Made by a program: the position numbers and the translations under genes. The notes beneath the pieces were generated by a model. It had not been told where the DNA came from. It ran no database searches and saw only the letters and a list, made by a program, of their open reading frames with translations. DNA of 32,575 nt from Caldithrix sp964598255 (GTDB lineage Bacteria > Calditrichota > Calditrichia > Calditrichales > Calditrichaceae): the NCBI GenBank assembly GCA_964598255.1, contig CAZRBA010000068.1, forward strand, positions 1 to 32,575. Direction: 5' to 3'. How positions within the stretch are numbered: position 1 is the first letter of the stretch; every line of letters begins with the position of its first letter. Positions 32,388 to 32,575 of this stretch are shown here, piece by piece.

Positions 32388-32575
32388 ATGGCTAAAGCAT
32401 TAGTAGAGTGCGTTCCGAATTTTTCCGAAGGCAAAGACATGAAGGTGATTCAACAAATCACCGATGAAATTCAATCCGTAGAAGGCATTAAACTGTTAGA
32501 TGTGGACCCGGGCAAGGAAATGAACCGTACGGTGGTAACCTTTATCGGCCCGCCCGAAGCCGTTAAAGAAGCGGC
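32388..32575 (+). CDS. Glutamate formimidoyltransferase (5' part)
   Basis: Sixty-two codons are visible before the window ends. The N-terminus MAKALVECVPNFSEGKD, then LLDVDPGKEMNRTVVTFIGPP, is the hallmark of the formiminotransferase domain (FTCD/ glutamate formimidoyltransferase), which passes a formimino group from formiminoglutamate to tetrahydrofolate in histidine breakdown. GAGGGG lies four bases before the ATG. Whether a cyclodeaminase domain follows cannot be seen. It is separated from aroE by 203 bases and is probably its own transcript. Confidence 0.88.
   Translation, partial: MAKALVECVPNFSEGKDMKVIQQITDEIQSVEGIKLLDVDPGKEMNRTVVTFIGPPEAVKEA

Noticed and set aside
1..32575. CRISPR arrays, insertion sequences, phage genes or toxin-antitoxin systems
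   Set aside because: I looked for regular direct repeats, transposase or integrase motifs and paired small genes on both strands and found none; all long frames have housekeeping or envelope identities.

Overview
This is a chromosomal housekeeping segment from a moderately AT-rich (by eye) Gram-negative-type bacterium. Nearly every stretch carries an intact, recognisable gene, and I found no insertion sequence, prophage, CRISPR array or integron. Outer-membrane-type features (a lipobox lactonase, an OmpA-like protein, an exported TPR protein) together with some promoters of the TTTG/TAnnTTTG style known from Bacteroidota suggest the FCB/Calditrichota neighbourhood. The gene set alone cannot fix the phylum, so this is an inference. 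SelB shows that the organism probably uses selenocysteine.

Layout. 1-3712 (minus strand): a PhoB/PhoR-type two-component pair, then a secreted lactonase-like beta-propeller protein cut by the window edge. 3893-4042: a tRNA-Ala(GGC) gene with a textbook promoter and terminator. 4123-10672: a complete Fe-S assembly operon, rrf2-sufB-sufC-sufD-sufU-sufT-sufS, led by a sigma70-like promoter and two 25-bp Rrf2/IscR-type operator palindromes, the second ending at the regulator's start codon. 10996-13587: a short MurF-like ligase and an OmpA-family protein. 13846-19004: mutL-miaA-ndk-selB. 19169-21279: an adenosine-specific-kinase-family (DUF355) protein, an unknown helical protein and an exported TPR protein. 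21427-23798: gmk, coaB with a degenerate CoaC half, and a family 4 uracil-DNA glycosylase. 24132-27755: dnaB and a bifunctional rel. 28012-29861: greA, then a double-PspC membrane protein and a LiaF-like membrane protein. 30070-32184: aroA and aroE. 32388 to the end: the start of a glutamate formimidoyltransferase.

How the parts work together. The suf block is a self-contained Fe-S factory (SufS/SufU sulfur supply, SufBCD scaffold, SufT maturation) under likely feedback control by its own Fe-S-sensing Rrf2 protein. The mutL-to-selB and gmk-to-rel blocks cover genome maintenance, tRNA modification, nucleotide metabolism, CoA synthesis, replication and the stringent response. The PspC/LiaF pair is probably an envelope-stress module.

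Most unusual points: a leader before the PspC gene that can pair an 8-nt anti-Shine-Dalgarno perfectly with the ribosome site and also has a competing hairpin; the two Rrf2 operators inside the suf leader; a MurF-like ligase lacking its N-terminal substrate domain; CoaB attached to an apparently dead CoaC domain; and a protein with two PspC domains.
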